Part shown: piece after piece, positions 27,881 to 37,403 of the stretch
Layout: every line of letters begins with the position of its first letter
Position numbering within the stretch: the stretch's first letter is position 1
Assembly (NCBI GenBank): GCA_009886115.1
Contig: VFJJ01000021.1
Span: 1-56,330 of the forward strand
Length of the DNA: 56,330 nt
Source of the DNA: Actinomycetota bacterium
Lineage (GTDB): Bacteria; Actinomycetota; Acidimicrobiia; IMCC26256; VFJJ01
Reading direction: 5' to 3'
Notes under the pieces: generated by a model
What the model was told of the DNA's origin: nothing
The model's database searches: none
What the model saw: only the letters and a program-made list of their open reading frames with translations
Made by a program: the position numbers and the translations under genes

Positions 27881-28617
27881 GTCGTTGGTCGGGGTTCGCG
27901 GTCACGTGGCGGCAGATGTTCAAGCCACGGGTGACGATCCAGTACCCGGAGGTCAAGCGGCCCAAGCCCGAGCGCTTCCACGGCCGGCACGTCCTCAACC
28001 GGTACGAGGACGGCATGGAGAAGTGCATCGGCTGCGAGCTGTGCGCTGGCGTGTGCCCGGCCCGCTGCATCTACGTGCGCGGCGCCGACAACTCAGCCGA
28101 CGCCCCCGTCTCGCCGGGCGAGCGGTACGGCTTCGTGTACGAGATCAACTTCCTGCGGTGCATCCATTGCGACCTGTGCGTGGAGGCCTGCCCCACCGAG
28201 GCCATCACGGAGTCGAAGCTCTTCGAGTTCTCCTTCACCAACCGGCGTGACGCCATCTACACCAAGGCCGAGTTGCTCGTCGACGACGACGGGCGGGCCC
28301 GGCGCATGCCGTGGGAGCACTGGGAGGGCCACGAGGACGACCGCACGTCGGCGTGGATGCGGGCCACGGCGTCGGCCGGTCAGGCGGCGTTCGAGGGCCG
28401 GGTGTCGTGGTCGGGCGAGCTGGGCTTCGGCGTGCGGGCCCCCGAGGCCGGCCAGACCGCGCCCACCTGGACCCCGCCTGTACCGGCGCTCGCCCGAGGA
28501 CGCGCCGACCACGGTCACGCCGACCACGGACGCGCCGACCACGGTCACGCCGACCACGGTGACCACGCCGACCACGATCACGACGACGACCACACGACCA
28601 CGGGGGGCACTGAGTGA
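27877..28617 (+). CDS. nuoI: NADH-quinone oxidoreductase subunit I (14-subunit operon) with His/Asp-rich tail
   Basis: 246 residues; ATG overlaps the nuoH stop. Two [4Fe-4S] clusters, N6a and N6b, are bound by C50, C53, C56, C60 and C95, C98, C101, C105 with their CP partners. The N-terminal amphipathic segment ([20 protein letters not shown]) is normal. The C-terminus is not: residues 210-239 repeat [10 protein letters not shown] and end in DHDHDDDH, with 10 His and 10 Asp in 30 residues, encoded by a 12-bp-type repeat. The tail could bind metal ions. The other NuoI in this window (41537-42031) has no such tail. Confidence 0.96.
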   Translation: MSRWSGFAVTWRQMFKPRVTIQYPEVKRPKPERFHGRHVLNRYEDGMEKCIGCELCAGVCPARCIYVRGADNSADAPVSPGERYGFVYEINFLRCIHCDLCVEACPTEAITESKLFEFSFTNRRDAIYTKAELLVDDDGRARRMPWEHWEGHEDDRTSAWMRATASAGQAAFEGRVSWSGELGFGVRAPEAGQTAPTWTPPVPALARGRADHGHADHGRADHGHADHGDHADHDHDDDHTTTGGTE

Positions 28618-29219
28618 GCGAGGTAGCACAGTGGGTCGTCTTCATCGTCGCCTCGTCGGCCGCGATCGGGATGGCCGTCGGCGTCGTCACCCAGCGCAAC
28701 CCGGTGCACGCCGCGCTCGCGCTGGTCGGCACGCTGTTCGCCGTGGCGGTCCTGTTCGTCATGCAGGAGGCCCACTTCCTCGCGGCCGTGCAGATCATCG
28801 TGTACGCCGGCGCCATCGTGGTGCTGTTCCTGTTCGTCATCATGCTCCTCGGCATCGACAAGCACGAGGTGCTCGACGAGACGCTTCCGCTCCAGCGGAT
28901 CATCGCCGGCATCGTGGGGCTCGGTTCGCTCGTCGTCGGAGCGATCTTGCTCCTCAAGGCCGATGCCGCTCCCCCGGTGACCGACCCGGATTCGACGTCG
29001 CGCATCTCCGGCAGCGGCTTGGGCAACGTCGAGCACATCGGCCGGAGCCTGTTCAGCGACTACCTCTGGGCCTTCGAGATCACCTCGGTGCTGCTGGTGA
29101 TCGCCGTGGTCGGCGCCGTCGTGCTGGTGCGCCGTCGCTCGGGCCCCGACGCCCCCGAGGGCCGCGAAGGCCTGGGCGCTGCTGGCGACGCGGGCGGATC
29201 CGAGAAGGCCCGGGCATGA
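28614..29219 (+). CDS. nuoJ: NADH-quinone oxidoreductase subunit J (14-subunit operon)
   Basis: 201 residues from a GTG that overlaps the nuoI stop. Five membrane helices; the pi-bulge helix region reads [27 protein letters not shown], which is the NuoJ signature, after [17 protein letters not shown] polar loop of about 30 residues separates helix 4 from helix 5, and the C-terminal 25 residues form a Gly/Glu-rich tail. It lies in the membrane arm between H and K and helps couple quinone reduction to proton pumping. Confidence 0.96.
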   Translation: MSEVAQWVVFIVASSAAIGMAVGVVTQRNPVHAALALVGTLFAVAVLFVMQEAHFLAAVQIIVYAGAIVVLFLFVIMLLGIDKHEVLDETLPLQRIIAGIVGLGSLVVGAILLLKADAAPPVTDPDSTSRISGSGLGNVEHIGRSLFSDYLWAFEITSVLLVIAVVGAVVLVRRRSGPDAPEGREGLGAAGDAGGSEKARA

Positions 29220-29524
29220 CGGCCATCGACGCCAACCTCTTCCTCGCCGTCGCCGCGATCGTCTTCGTGATCGGCGCGGTGGGTCTGCTCACCCGCCGCA
29301 ACGCCCTGGTCATGTTCATGTGCGTCGAGCTGATGCTCAACGCCGTGAACCTCACGTTCGTCACGTTCTCCCGTGAGCTCGACGACATCGGTGGTCAGGT
29401 CACGGTGTTCTTCACCATGGTCGTCGCTGCCGCTGAGGTCTGTGTGGGCCTGGCGATCATCGTGGCGATCTTCCGGCGCCGTCGTGGCGCCACGGCCGAC
29501 GACCTGAACCTCATGAAAGGCTGA
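29216..29524 (+). CDS. nuoK: NADH-quinone oxidoreductase subunit K (14-subunit operon)
   Basis: 102 residues; ATG overlaps the nuoJ stop. Three membrane helices with the conserved glutamates in [14 protein letters not shown] and [14 protein letters not shown], which are part of the central proton path. The ending [12 protein letters not shown] is typical. Length is standard (about 100). It sits between J and L in the standard order. Confidence 0.97.
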   Translation: MTAIDANLFLAVAAIVFVIGAVGLLTRRNALVMFMCVELMLNAVNLTFVTFSRELDDIGGQVTVFFTMVVAAAEVCVGLAIIVAIFRRRRGATADDLNLMKG

Positions 29525-29534
29525 GGAGGACACC

Positions 29535-31586
29535 ATGAACCTCCTCGAGACGTCCTGGTTGATCCCCGCGCTGCCGCTCCTGGGCGCGGTCACGCTCCTC
29601 TTCTTCGGTGGCCGATTCCTGAAGGAGCCCTTGGCTGGGATGCTGGCGACGGCCTGCATGGCCGGCTCGTTCGGCTGGACGGCCGTCCTGTTCTTCAAGA
29701 TGTGGTCGCTCGATCCCGAGCAGCGCACCGTGGGCAAGCATCTCTTCGACTGGATGCCTGCCGGGGGCCTGAAGATCTCGGCCAGCCTCCTGCTCGATCC
29801 GCTCTCGATCACGTTCTTGTTGTTCATCACCGGTGTGGCGACGCTCATCCACGTGTACGCCATCGGGTACATGCACGGCGATCCCCGGTTCAGCCGCTTC
29901 TTCTGCTACCTGAACCTGTTCGCCTTCTCGATGATCATCCTCGTACTCGGGGGCAACTTCCTCGTGACCTTCCTCGGATGGGAAGGGGTCGGCACGTGCT
30001 CGTACCTGTTGATCTCGTTCTGGTTCGAGCGCCCGTCGGCCGCAACGGCGGGCAAGAAGGCGTTCATCACCAACCGGGTCGGCGACTTCGGGTTCATGAT
30101 CGCCGTGTTCTTGATCATCTCCCACCTCGGCACGCTCGAGTACTGGGGTCCGGGCAACGCCCTCGAGGGGGCGAGCACGCTCACCAACGGCGCGGCAACC
30201 GGTATCGCCCTGATGCTGTTCCTCGCCTGCACGGGCAAGAGCGCCCAGTTCCCCCTGCACGTCTGGCTGCCCGACGCCATGGAGGGCCCCACGCCCGTCT
30301 CGGCGCTGATCCACGCCGCCACCATGGTCACGAGCGGGATCTTCCTCATCGCCCGGGCCCATCCCTTCTTCGAAGCCAGCGGCCAGGCCAGTCACGTCGT
30401 GGCCTGGGTCGGCGTGGGCACCGCGCTGCTCGCCGCCACCATCGCCATGGTGAAGAACGACATCAAGCGGGTTCTGGCCTACTCCACGCTGAGCCAGCTC
30501 GGCTACATGTTCATGGCGCTGGGTATCCACGCCTACTCCACGGCGATCTTCCACGTCGTCACCCACGCGTTCTTCAAGGCCTGCCTGTTCCTCGGGGCCG
30601 GCTCGGTGATCCACGGCATGCACGACGAGCAGGACATGCGCCGGATGGGCAACCTGCGCAAGTACATGCCGATCACCTACGCGACCTTCATGGTGGCCTG
30701 GCTGGCGATCGCCGGGGTCCCGCCGTTCTCCGGGTTCTGGTCGAAAGACGACATCCTCGCCAAGGCCTGGTTCCAGGGCACCACCGAGGGCAAGGCCTTG
30801 TGGGCCATCGGGTTGCTGACGGCCATGCTCACGGCCTTCTACATGACACGCCAAGTCGTCATGGTGTTCTTCGGCCACGAGCGCTTCGACCTCCCGGTCA
30901 TCGCCGGCGGCTCCGACGACGGTCCGTCCGGCGCCCGGGCCCACGGCGCCGACGGGACCAGCGCTGGCGCCGAGCCCCAAGACGACCACGGCCCCACCGG
31001 GTCGGGGCACGGCCGCAGAAAGCTCCCCCACGAGTCACCGTGGATCATGACCGTGCCCCTGGTGCTGCTCGCCGGGCTCTCGCTCGTCGGTGGCGTCATC
31101 AACTTGCCGTTCAAGGACAAGGGCTGGGGCGAGGCGCTCACGCACTGGTTGGAGCCCGTCTTCGAGGGCGTGACCCATCCCGAGGAGAAGGGCAGCACGC
31201 TCGTGGGTCTCGCCGCGGTCACCGTCGTGCTGTGTGCGGTGCTCGTGGGCGCAGCCTTCGCGGTCTACCGGCACATGACGACCACCCGCGACCCGTTCGT
31301 GACCAAGCTGGGGCCCGCCGCCGCGGTGCTCGACTCGGGCTACGGCGTCGATGCCGCCTACGCCGCACTCACCGTCGGCGCCGGTGGACGGGCGGCCGAG
31401 GTGCTCGCCGGTCCGGTCGACCAGGGCAGCATCGACGGAGCCGTCAACGGCATCGGGGAGCTCCTGCGGTCGGGGCTCGGTACGGGCGGCTCGCGACTCC
31501 AGTCCGGCTACGTCAGGCGGTACGCCGTCGGGATCCTCACCGGTTCGGTGGGCCTGGTCGTCTTCGCGGTGATCAAGGCCTGGTGA
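29535..31586 (+). CDS. nuoL: NADH-quinone oxidoreductase subunit L (14-subunit operon)
   Basis: 683 residues, ATG with GAGGAGG upstream. An antiporter-like proton-pumping subunit with about 15-16 helices. Conserved features are the glutamate in FLGWEGVGTCSYLLISFWFE, the lysine/histidine helix in KSAQFPLHVWLPDAMEGPTPVSALIHAATMV, and the C-terminal lateral helix. A hydrophilic insert of about 40 residues (455-495; GSDDGPSGARAHGADG...) breaks the membrane domain near helix 13, rich in Gly, Asp and His. The GTG of nuoM overlaps its stop. Confidence 0.97.
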   Translation: MNLLETSWLIPALPLLGAVTLLFFGGRFLKEPLAGMLATACMAGSFGWTAVLFFKMWSLDPEQRTVGKHLFDWMPAGGLKISASLLLDPLSITFLLFITGVATLIHVYAIGYMHGDPRFSRFFCYLNLFAFSMIILVLGGNFLVTFLGWEGVGTCSYLLISFWFERPSAATAGKKAFITNRVGDFGFMIAVFLIISHLGTLEYWGPGNALEGASTLTNGAATGIALMLFLACTGKSAQFPLHVWLPDAMEGPTPVSALIHAATMVTSGIFLIARAHPFFEASGQASHVVAWVGVGTALLAATIAMVKNDIKRVLAYSTLSQLGYMFMALGIHAYSTAIFHVVTHAFFKACLFLGAGSVIHGMHDEQDMRRMGNLRKYMPITYATFMVAWLAIAGVPPFSGFWSKDDILAKAWFQGTTEGKALWAIGLLTAMLTAFYMTRQVVMVFFGHERFDLPVIAGGSDDGPSGARAHGADGTSAGAEPQDDHGPTGSGHGRRKLPHESPWIMTVPLVLLAGLSLVGGVINLPFKDKGWGEALTHWLEPVFEGVTHPEEKGSTLVGLAAVTVVLCAVLVGAAFAVYRHMTTTRDPFVTKLGPAAAVLDSGYGVDAAYAALTVGAGGRAAEVLAGPVDQGSIDGAVNGIGELLRSGLGTGGSRLQSGYVRRYAVGILTGSVGLVVFAVIKAW

Positions 31587-33253
31587 CGACGATGACCGAC
31601 TTCCCCCTCCTGACCGCACTGGTGATCGTCCCGGCTCTCGGGTCGCTCATCGTCACCCTCTTGCCCAAGCAGCGCCCCGAGATCGTGCGGGCCTTCGGGT
31701 TCATCGCCATGATGGCCACGGCCGCCCTTGCCGGCTATCTCGTCTACGCCTTCGAGATCCAACAGCCCGAGTCGTTGCGCGACAGCTTCCAGTTCGTCGA
31801 AGACCACAGCTGGATCAACAACCTCGGGGTCCGGTACATCCTCGGTGTCGACGGCATCAGCTTGTTCATGGTGGCGCTCACCGGGTTGCTCTTCCCGTTG
31901 AGTCTCTTCGCTTCGGCCAAGGTCGAGCATCGGCTCAAGAGCTACATCGCATCGATGCTCCTCCTCGAAGCGGGGATCATGGGCGTGTTCCTCGCCCTCG
32001 ACCTGATCCTGTTCTTCGCGTTCTGGGAGGTGATGCTCGTCCCGATGTACTTCATCATCGTGGGCTGGGGTCACGAGCGTCGCGTGTACGCCGCGGTGAA
32101 GTTCTTCCTCTACACGATGGCCGGATCGGCCGTGATGTTCGTGGGCATCCTCGCGGTTGCGCTCTTGCACAACTCGTCGGTGGGCTCGCTCACGTTCGAC
32201 CTGCGTGTCCTGCAGGAGTGGAACGGACTCGCCGAAGGGACGGCCCGCTGGCTGTTCCTGGCGTTCTTCATCTCCTTTGCCATCAAGGTCCCCCTGTTTC
32301 CCTTCCACACCTGGCTCCCCGACGCCCACGTCGAAGCGCCTACGGCAGGCTCGGTGATCCTGGCCGGCGTGCTCTTGAAGATGGGCACGTACGGGTTCTT
32401 GCGTTTCTCGCTCACCCTGTTCCCCCAGGCTTCGGTCGACCTGGCGTGGGTGATGCTCGTCCTGGCGACGATCGGGATCATCTACGGGGCGATCGTGGCG
32501 ACGGTCCAAAAGGACATGAAGAAGCTCGTCGCCTACTCCTCGGTGGCTCACCTCGGTTTCGTCATCCTCGGGATCTTCGCCCTCACCAGCCAAGGCATCC
32601 AGGGCGGCATCTTCACCATGATCAGCCACGGGCTCACCACGGGAGCGCTGTTCCTGATCATCGGGATGATGTACGAACGCCGCCACACCCGTGACATCGC
32701 CGCGTTCGGCGGCGTATGGAAGGTCGCCCCGCGCTTGGGCGGGTTCATGCTCGTGGCGGCCTTGGCCTCGGTCGGCCTCCCCGGCTTCTCGGGTTTCGTC
32801 GGCGAGTTCCTCGCGCTGGTCGGCGCCTTCTTGTCGAACCGCCCATACGCCATCGTGAGCGCGGTGGGCGTGATCCTCGCGTCGGTCTATCTGTTGTGGA
32901 TGTACCAGCGGGTGTTCACGGGTGAGCCCGAAGGCGAGAACCGCACCATCGCCGACCTGACCTGGCGCGAGATGGCGACGCTGGTGCCCCTGCTCGGGCT
33001 GAGCCTGTTCCTCGGCGTGTACCCCAAGCCGGTGCTGGAGCGCGTCGAGCCGTCGGTCAAGGCGCTCATCACCCATGTGGAGCAACGCTCCGACTGGTGC
33101 GAGAGCGACAAGGTCGACCCCGACGATCCCGAGGCGTGCGTCCCCGGCGATCGCTTCGAGACGGCGCCCGAGACCTCCCCTGAGGCTGAGGGTGAGGGCG
33201 GGTCCGAGTCTGAAGAGAACGAACCGGTCGGCGCCGAAGAAGGAGGCGGGTGA
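31583..33253 (+). CDS. nuoM: NADH-quinone oxidoreductase subunit M (14-subunit operon)
   Basis: 556 residues from a GTG that overlaps the nuoL stop; an ATG three codons on (31592) is an alternative. Antiporter-like subunit with the glutamate in FFAFWEVMLVPMYFIIVGWG and the lysine in FAIKVPLFPFHTWLPDAHVEAPTAGSVILAGVLLK. The last 55 residues leave the membrane and are strongly acidic (EAEGEGGSESEENEPVGAEEG), a tail absent from the second NuoM. It pumps one proton in current models of complex I. Confidence 0.96.
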   Translation: MTTMTDFPLLTALVIVPALGSLIVTLLPKQRPEIVRAFGFIAMMATAALAGYLVYAFEIQQPESLRDSFQFVEDHSWINNLGVRYILGVDGISLFMVALTGLLFPLSLFASAKVEHRLKSYIASMLLLEAGIMGVFLALDLILFFAFWEVMLVPMYFIIVGWGHERRVYAAVKFFLYTMAGSAVMFVGILAVALLHNSSVGSLTFDLRVLQEWNGLAEGTARWLFLAFFISFAIKVPLFPFHTWLPDAHVEAPTAGSVILAGVLLKMGTYGFLRFSLTLFPQASVDLAWVMLVLATIGIIYGAIVATVQKDMKKLVAYSSVAHLGFVILGIFALTSQGIQGGIFTMISHGLTTGALFLIIGMMYERRHTRDIAAFGGVWKVAPRLGGFMLVAALASVGLPGFSGFVGEFLALVGAFLSNRPYAIVSAVGVILASVYLLWMYQRVFTGEPEGENRTIADLTWREMATLVPLLGLSLFLGVYPKPVLERVEPSVKALITHVEQRSDWCESDKVDPDDPEACVPGDRFETAPETSPEAEGEGGSESEENEPVGAEEGGG

Positions 33254-34821
33254 TGCCGTTCGTCCGTCCGTCCGTCGACTGGTACGCCATCGCACCCGAG
33301 ATCGCCATCTTCGGTGCCGGGCTGCTCATCGTGGCCTTCGCCGCCGTCACGCACCGCGCACCGATCCTGGCCCGCCTCCACCTGTGGGTCGCGCTCACCG
33401 GGGTGGCCGTCGCCGGGGCGTTCATCTTCCCCATCTGGCATCGCTGGAACGAGGGGCTCGAGGCAGTCGAACGCGTCCCCAGCTACACGACGCTCAACGG
33501 GGCGGTCTCCATCGACGGGGCCTCGATCTTCCTGAAGGTCGTGGTGCTCGTCGCCGTGGTGCTCGGGATCCTCGTCTCGTGGAGCTATCTGAAGCGCGAG
33601 AACCTCGAGAAGCCCGAGTACCTGGCGCTGTTGCTGTTCTCGGCGTCGGGCATGCTGATGATGACCTCGGCCAACGACCTGGTCGTGGTGTTCGTTTCGC
33701 TGGAGATCCTCTCGATCTCGTTGTACGTGCTGGCGGCTTTCCAGCGGGCCAAGGCCACGTCGCAGGAGGCGGCCATCAAGTACTTCGTGCTCGGGGCCTT
33801 CTCATCGGCGATCTTCCTGTACGGGGTGGCGCTCGTCTACGGCGCCACGGGCAGCACGAACCTCGCCCGGATCTCGGCCGTCATCAACCAGAGCCAGCTC
33901 CAGGGCTCCACGTACGACACGAAGCTGATCCTGGTCGGGATCATGTTGTTGCTCGTCGGGTTGGGGTTCAAGGTCGCGGCCGTCCCCTTCCACATGTGGA
34001 CGCCCGACGTGTACCAGGGGGCACCCACGCCGGTCACCGGGTTCATGGCGGCCGGGGCCAAGATCGCCGCGTTCGCCGCGCTGCTGCGGGCGTTCTCGGT
34101 CAGCTTCCAGGGAAACCAGGACGACTGGCGGCCCGCTCTGTGGGCTGTGACCGTGCTGACACTCGTGGTTGCCAGCGCCGTCGCGCTCGTGCAGAGCAAC
34201 GTGAAGCGGATGCTCGCCTACTCGTCGATCAGCCACGCCGGCTACATGCTCGTGGGCGTGCAGGTGGCCACGGTCAAAGGCACGGCGGCGGTCCTCACGT
34301 ACCTGTTCGTCTACACCTTCCTCACGCTCGGCACCTTCACCGTCGTGACGCTCATGGCCCGTGAGGGCGACGAAGGCCACGAGCTCACCGACTACCGCGG
34401 CCTGGCGGCTCGCGAGCCGCTGCTCGCGAAGTTGCTCACCCTGTTCTTGTTGGCGCAGGCCGGCATTCCGCTCACGTCGGGGTTCATCGCCAAGCTCAAG
34501 ATCTTCGAGGCCGCCGTCGATCGTGAGGTCTACTCGCTGGCGATCATCGGCATGCTGGCATCGGTGGTGGCGGCGTTCGTCTACCTCCGTCTCATCGTGA
34601 CCATGTTCACCGGGTCCGGGATCGACGAGCACCCCGACCCCGCCGACGATGCGGCCCGCGGCACCCACGGCGGGGGCACCGCAGTGGCGATCGCGGCGCC
34701 CCCTCGGGTGAAGGTCGACCTGGCCAGCGGCATCGTCCTGGCGCTGGCCGCGGCCGTCACGATCTTCGTCGGCATCCTCCCCAACGAGCTGCTGGAGTTC
34801 GCCGAACGAGCCGTCTTCTAG
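33253..34821 (+). CDS. nuoN: NADH-quinone oxidoreductase subunit N (14-subunit operon)
   Basis: 522 residues from the ATG at 33253, which shares its first base with the nuoM stop and has AGGAGG five bases upstream; the GTG at 33250 is too close to the ribosome site. Antiporter-like subunit with FVSLEILSISLYVLAAFQR, GFKVAAVPFHMWTPDVYQGAPTPVTGF and VKRMLAYSSISHAGYMLVG. Last gene of the operon. Only 19 bases separate its stop from that of the convergent hipA remnant, and no terminator hairpin is visible there. Confidence 0.97.
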   Translation: MPFVRPSVDWYAIAPEIAIFGAGLLIVAFAAVTHRAPILARLHLWVALTGVAVAGAFIFPIWHRWNEGLEAVERVPSYTTLNGAVSIDGASIFLKVVVLVAVVLGILVSWSYLKRENLEKPEYLALLLFSASGMLMMTSANDLVVVFVSLEILSISLYVLAAFQRAKATSQEAAIKYFVLGAFSSAIFLYGVALVYGATGSTNLARISAVINQSQLQGSTYDTKLILVGIMLLLVGLGFKVAAVPFHMWTPDVYQGAPTPVTGFMAAGAKIAAFAALLRAFSVSFQGNQDDWRPALWAVTVLTLVVASAVALVQSNVKRMLAYSSISHAGYMLVGVQVATVKGTAAVLTYLFVYTFLTLGTFTVVTLMAREGDEGHELTDYRGLAAREPLLAKLLTLFLLAQAGIPLTSGFIAKLKIFEAAVDREVYSLAIIGMLASVVAAFVYLRLIVTMFTGSGIDEHPDPADDAARGTHGGGTAVAIAAPPRVKVDLASGIVLALAAAVTIFVGILPNELLEFAERAVF

Positions 34822-34840
34822 GTCTCGGACCCTGCCTCTG

Positions 34841-35817
34841 TCAGCGGATGGTCATCGCCTGGTGGCAGCTCAGGGTCCAGGTCGCCACGGCGTCGAGGAG
34901 CTGGCGCGCCGCCGCGTGTTGGGCCTCTCCCAGATCGGTGTCATCGATCACCGCCGACAGAGCCTCGGGCAGGCGTGCGGCCATGTCGACGACGGCGGCG
35001 ATCAGCGGTTCGGGGTCGGCACCCACGGCAGCGGCCAGTCGTTCCCAGTGCCTGCGTGTGATCGCCGTCGGCCGGTACTCGCCCCCGATCTTCTGGGCCA
35101 TCTTCAGCTTCTTCGTATGGTTGTACGGCGCGACCGACGCGATGTCGTAGAGGGGTGCCAGGCGGACCTGCCGGCCCGACAGTAGGAGCGAGGAGTTCTT
35201 GGCGTGCGCATCCGTGCCGAGGATGAGCCAGTTCAGCGCGGCCGCGCGCAGGAGCGCATCGATGTCGGCTCTTGCCGATCGGATCTCGACCTCGTCGAGC
35301 AGCGACGCGATCGCCTCGATGCCCGGTCCCCCGTCGACCTGGTACTTCTGGTCGGGATGAACGGCGAGGGCCTGGCAGCAGTCCTCCTGGTGGATGCGAA
35401 CGACCACGCCGTCTCGAAGCACCCGGTCGTAGCGGCGGACCACGAGCGCCGGCTCGCCCGCGAAGCGCTGGAGCCTCCGTGTGGGCCACGCGCAGCCCGA
35501 GTTGCCCAGCGGCGCTCAGACAGAGGTGCTCGTTCGGGTCGTGATGATCGAGACCGGCGATGGCGGGCTTGAGGATGTGGGTCGTGGGACTGCGCCCCTC
35601 GGGAATCCCCCAGACGCCGGTCCGCTCGTCGTGGGCCAGGGCGATCTTGGCCTGGGCCCCGGCCAGGCTCCAGCGCCCGCGGCCCGCAAGGTGCCACGCC
35701 GACCCGTCGATGCGGACCGCTCGGAGACGCTCGGCGATGTCGTCCTCGGTGAGAGGCTCGATGTGGTCGTGGGAACGATCCTGGGGATCAGCCCATCCAG
35801 ATGTGGAGCTCAGCCAC
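34841..35817 (-). pseudogene. hipA: Decayed HipA-type toxin kinase gene
   Basis: Pieces of a HipA kinase can be read in three consecutive frames. A GTG at 35817, overlapping hipB as in intact hipBA pairs, gives VAELHIWMG and then TGA. The next frame gives ADPQDRSHDHIEPLTEDDIAERL, the Gly-rich WSLAGAQAKIAL and the ATP-site THILKPAI, up to VAHTE. One extra base at about 35474-35475 then shifts to the third frame, which runs from LQRFAGEPALVVRRYDRV through the catalytic GTDAHAKNSSLL and metal-site LYDIAS to a normal C-terminus. Intact relatives have about 430 residues; roughly 100 are missing near the N-terminus. The two lesions should abolish the full-length toxin. Confidence 0.85.
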
Positions 35818-36094
35818 CAGTGTCACCGAGCAGCTCGTCGAGATCGATCCGGCCGTGCGCGACCGGAGCCGGCACGACATCGGCCACGAGGTCCAGCGCG
35901 GCGAGGGCCCGCAGCGCCAGACCCAGGTTGGCGCTCGACTTGCCCGCCTCGATGGCGATCACCCAGGCGCGCGTGGCCCCCATCTCCTGGGCCAGCTGGG
36001 CCTGGGTCCACCCCCGGGCCCGTCTTCCGCCCCGGATGACAGCGCCGAGGTCGCGAGGGTTCCGTACCTGCATGATGTCATCGTACGCGTACAT
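35810..36094 (-). CDS. hipB: HipB-like antitoxin, XRE-family DNA-binding protein
   Basis: 94 residues. A helix-turn-helix of the Cro/CI type is clear: DLGAVIRGGRRARGWTQAQLAQEMGATRAWVIAIEAGKSSANLGLALRALAALDL. The C-terminal DELLGDTGG overlaps the GTG of the decayed hipA by eight bases, the usual arrangement of hipBA toxin-antitoxin modules. Neither the ATG at 36094 nor the internal one at 36073 has a ribosome site, so the start is uncertain. With its toxin broken, the gene may persist as a stand-alone repressor or antitoxin. A 7-bp inverted repeat upstream is a candidate operator. Confidence 0.85.
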   Translation of the reverse strand: MYAYDDIMQVRNPRDLGAVIRGGRRARGWTQAQLAQEMGATRAWVIAIEAGKSSANLGLALRALAALDLVADVVPAPVAHGRIDLDELLGDTGG

Positions 36095-36120
36095 CTACGG
36101 AATGGCAACGCTCGCTGACA

Positions 36121-36155
36121 TTCTCGGGTCGTCAACGAACGATGACATCCGAGAA
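36121..36155. promoter_or_regulatory. Inverted repeat upstream of hipB, candidate operator
   Basis: TTCTCGG (36121-36127) is repeated inverted as CCGAGAA (36149-36155) with 21 bases between, about 27 bp upstream of the hipB start. HipB proteins repress their own operon through inverted sites, so this is a plausible binding site. The arms do not match the E. coli HipB operator. Confidence 0.4.
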
Positions 36156-36273
36156 TTCCCAGCACCTGTCGCTCAACCGTGAAAGGCGCCCTTCAGCGAC
36201 ATGTGCTCGACGGAGTGGTGCTCGCTCGCGTGGGGCCGTAACGCGCGCGCGACGAGCGCGTGACGAGCGCGGC

Positions 36274-37269
36274 TCAGCGGGGGCGGCGGATGCGGGACGG
36301 TCGACGCTGCTCGTCGGATTCCACGGGATGCTCGTCGAGGAAGCGGGCTGCATCGCGGTACGCGGTCTCGCCGATGTCGTCAGCGCCGGAGAAGTCGAAG
36401 ATCGTCCTGTCGTCGGCGGGGTGGGGGAGCTCGATCACCTCGATGTGCGCCGGGACGGAGCCGCGCTCGATCTCCCAGCGCTGCTTGCGGGCGATGGCGA
36501 ACGCCTGCAGGAGCGCGTCGCCGGGGTGACGGAGCTCGCGGGGCTTGATGACGCCCGACACGTTGAGCACGTACACGCGCACCGGCGCCGCCGATGATGC
36601 TCGGCCCGGCGCGATCGAGTGGGCGAAGGCGTGGGCGACGGGGACGTTGTTGACCACGGCTCCGTCGATGAAGCGTCGCCCGCCGTACTCCACGGGCGGC
36701 AGGAGACCGGGCAGGGCCGTCGATGCCATGAGCGCCGGCCGCAACAGGCCGGCGGCGAACACCGCCTCCTCGCCCGTCGCCAGATCGGTGGCGACGACCC
36801 GCAGCGGCACGGTGAGGTCATGGAACGAGCCGGCCGCGAACCGCTCGACGAGCGCGGCGATCCCGGTGTCGCGAATGAGATGGGTGTCCTTGCGCACCAC
36901 CTTCCACGTACGCGACCACCGTCCGCCCGGGAAGATGTCCTCGGCGGTGAGCGACGACCACACCTCGGCCAGGCGCGCGACGCTCGCCAGGGTCGGGTCG
37001 GCAGCCAGGGCCGAGCCGTTGAGCGCGCCCACCGACGTCCCCACGATCACGTCGGGCACGATCTCGCGCTCGAGCAGCGCGCGGAGCATGCCGACCTGGG
37101 CGACACCGTGGTTCCCCCCGCCCGACATGACGAACGCCACGGTGGGCCGCCCGGCCATCCGGCGCAGGCGCGCCTGGTCGGCTCGATGCCGCAGCCGTCT
37201 GAACGCCAGGGTGTGCATCGTGGAACGGTCCTCCGCGCGCATCGCGCGATCACGCTTGTCGTGCTGCAT
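36274..37269 (-). CDS. Patatin-like phospholipase
   Basis: 331 residues from the ATG at 37269, preceded by GAGGGA; a shorter version from 37218 is also possible. The patatin catalytic pair is present: nucleophile S79 in VGTSVGALNG and D202 in RFIDGAVVNNVP, with the oxyanion loop MSGGGNHGVAQVG (residues 48-60). About 40 basic residues precede the domain and an Arg-rich tail ends the protein. There is no signal peptide or membrane helix, so it is probably a cytoplasmic or membrane-face lipid acyl hydrolase. It is divergent from the second complex I operon, with the Rex-like palindrome between them. Confidence 0.9.
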   Translation of the reverse strand: MQHDKRDRAMRAEDRSTMHTLAFRRLRHRADQARLRRMAGRPTVAFVMSGGGNHGVAQVGMLRALLEREIVPDVIVGTSVGALNGSALAADPTLASVARLAEVWSSLTAEDIFPGGRWSRTWKVVRKDTHLIRDTGIAALVERFAAGSFHDLTVPLRVVATDLATGEEAVFAAGLLRPALMASTALPGLLPPVEYGGRRFIDGAVVNNVPVAHAFAHSIAPGRASSAAPVRVYVLNVSGVIKPRELRHPGDALLQAFAIARKQRWEIERGSVPAHIEVIELPHPADDRTIFDFSGADDIGETAYRDAARFLDEHPVESDEQRRPSRIRRPR

Positions 37270-37403
37270 GGGTCCCTCGGTGAACATGTCGGCCCCGAAG
37301 TGCGACGGGCAAGGGGCGGGGGCAAGGTGCCTGCTCATCATGACTGAACATCGGTAGATCGGGGGGTCGGTCCCCATCGCGGCGCTTCCGTACGCGTCGT
37401 CGG

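Noticed and set aside
28500-28600. Short regular repeats in nuoI resembling a CRISPR-like array
   Set aside because: Units of 12 bp are in frame, have no unique spacers and encode a His/Asp tail.
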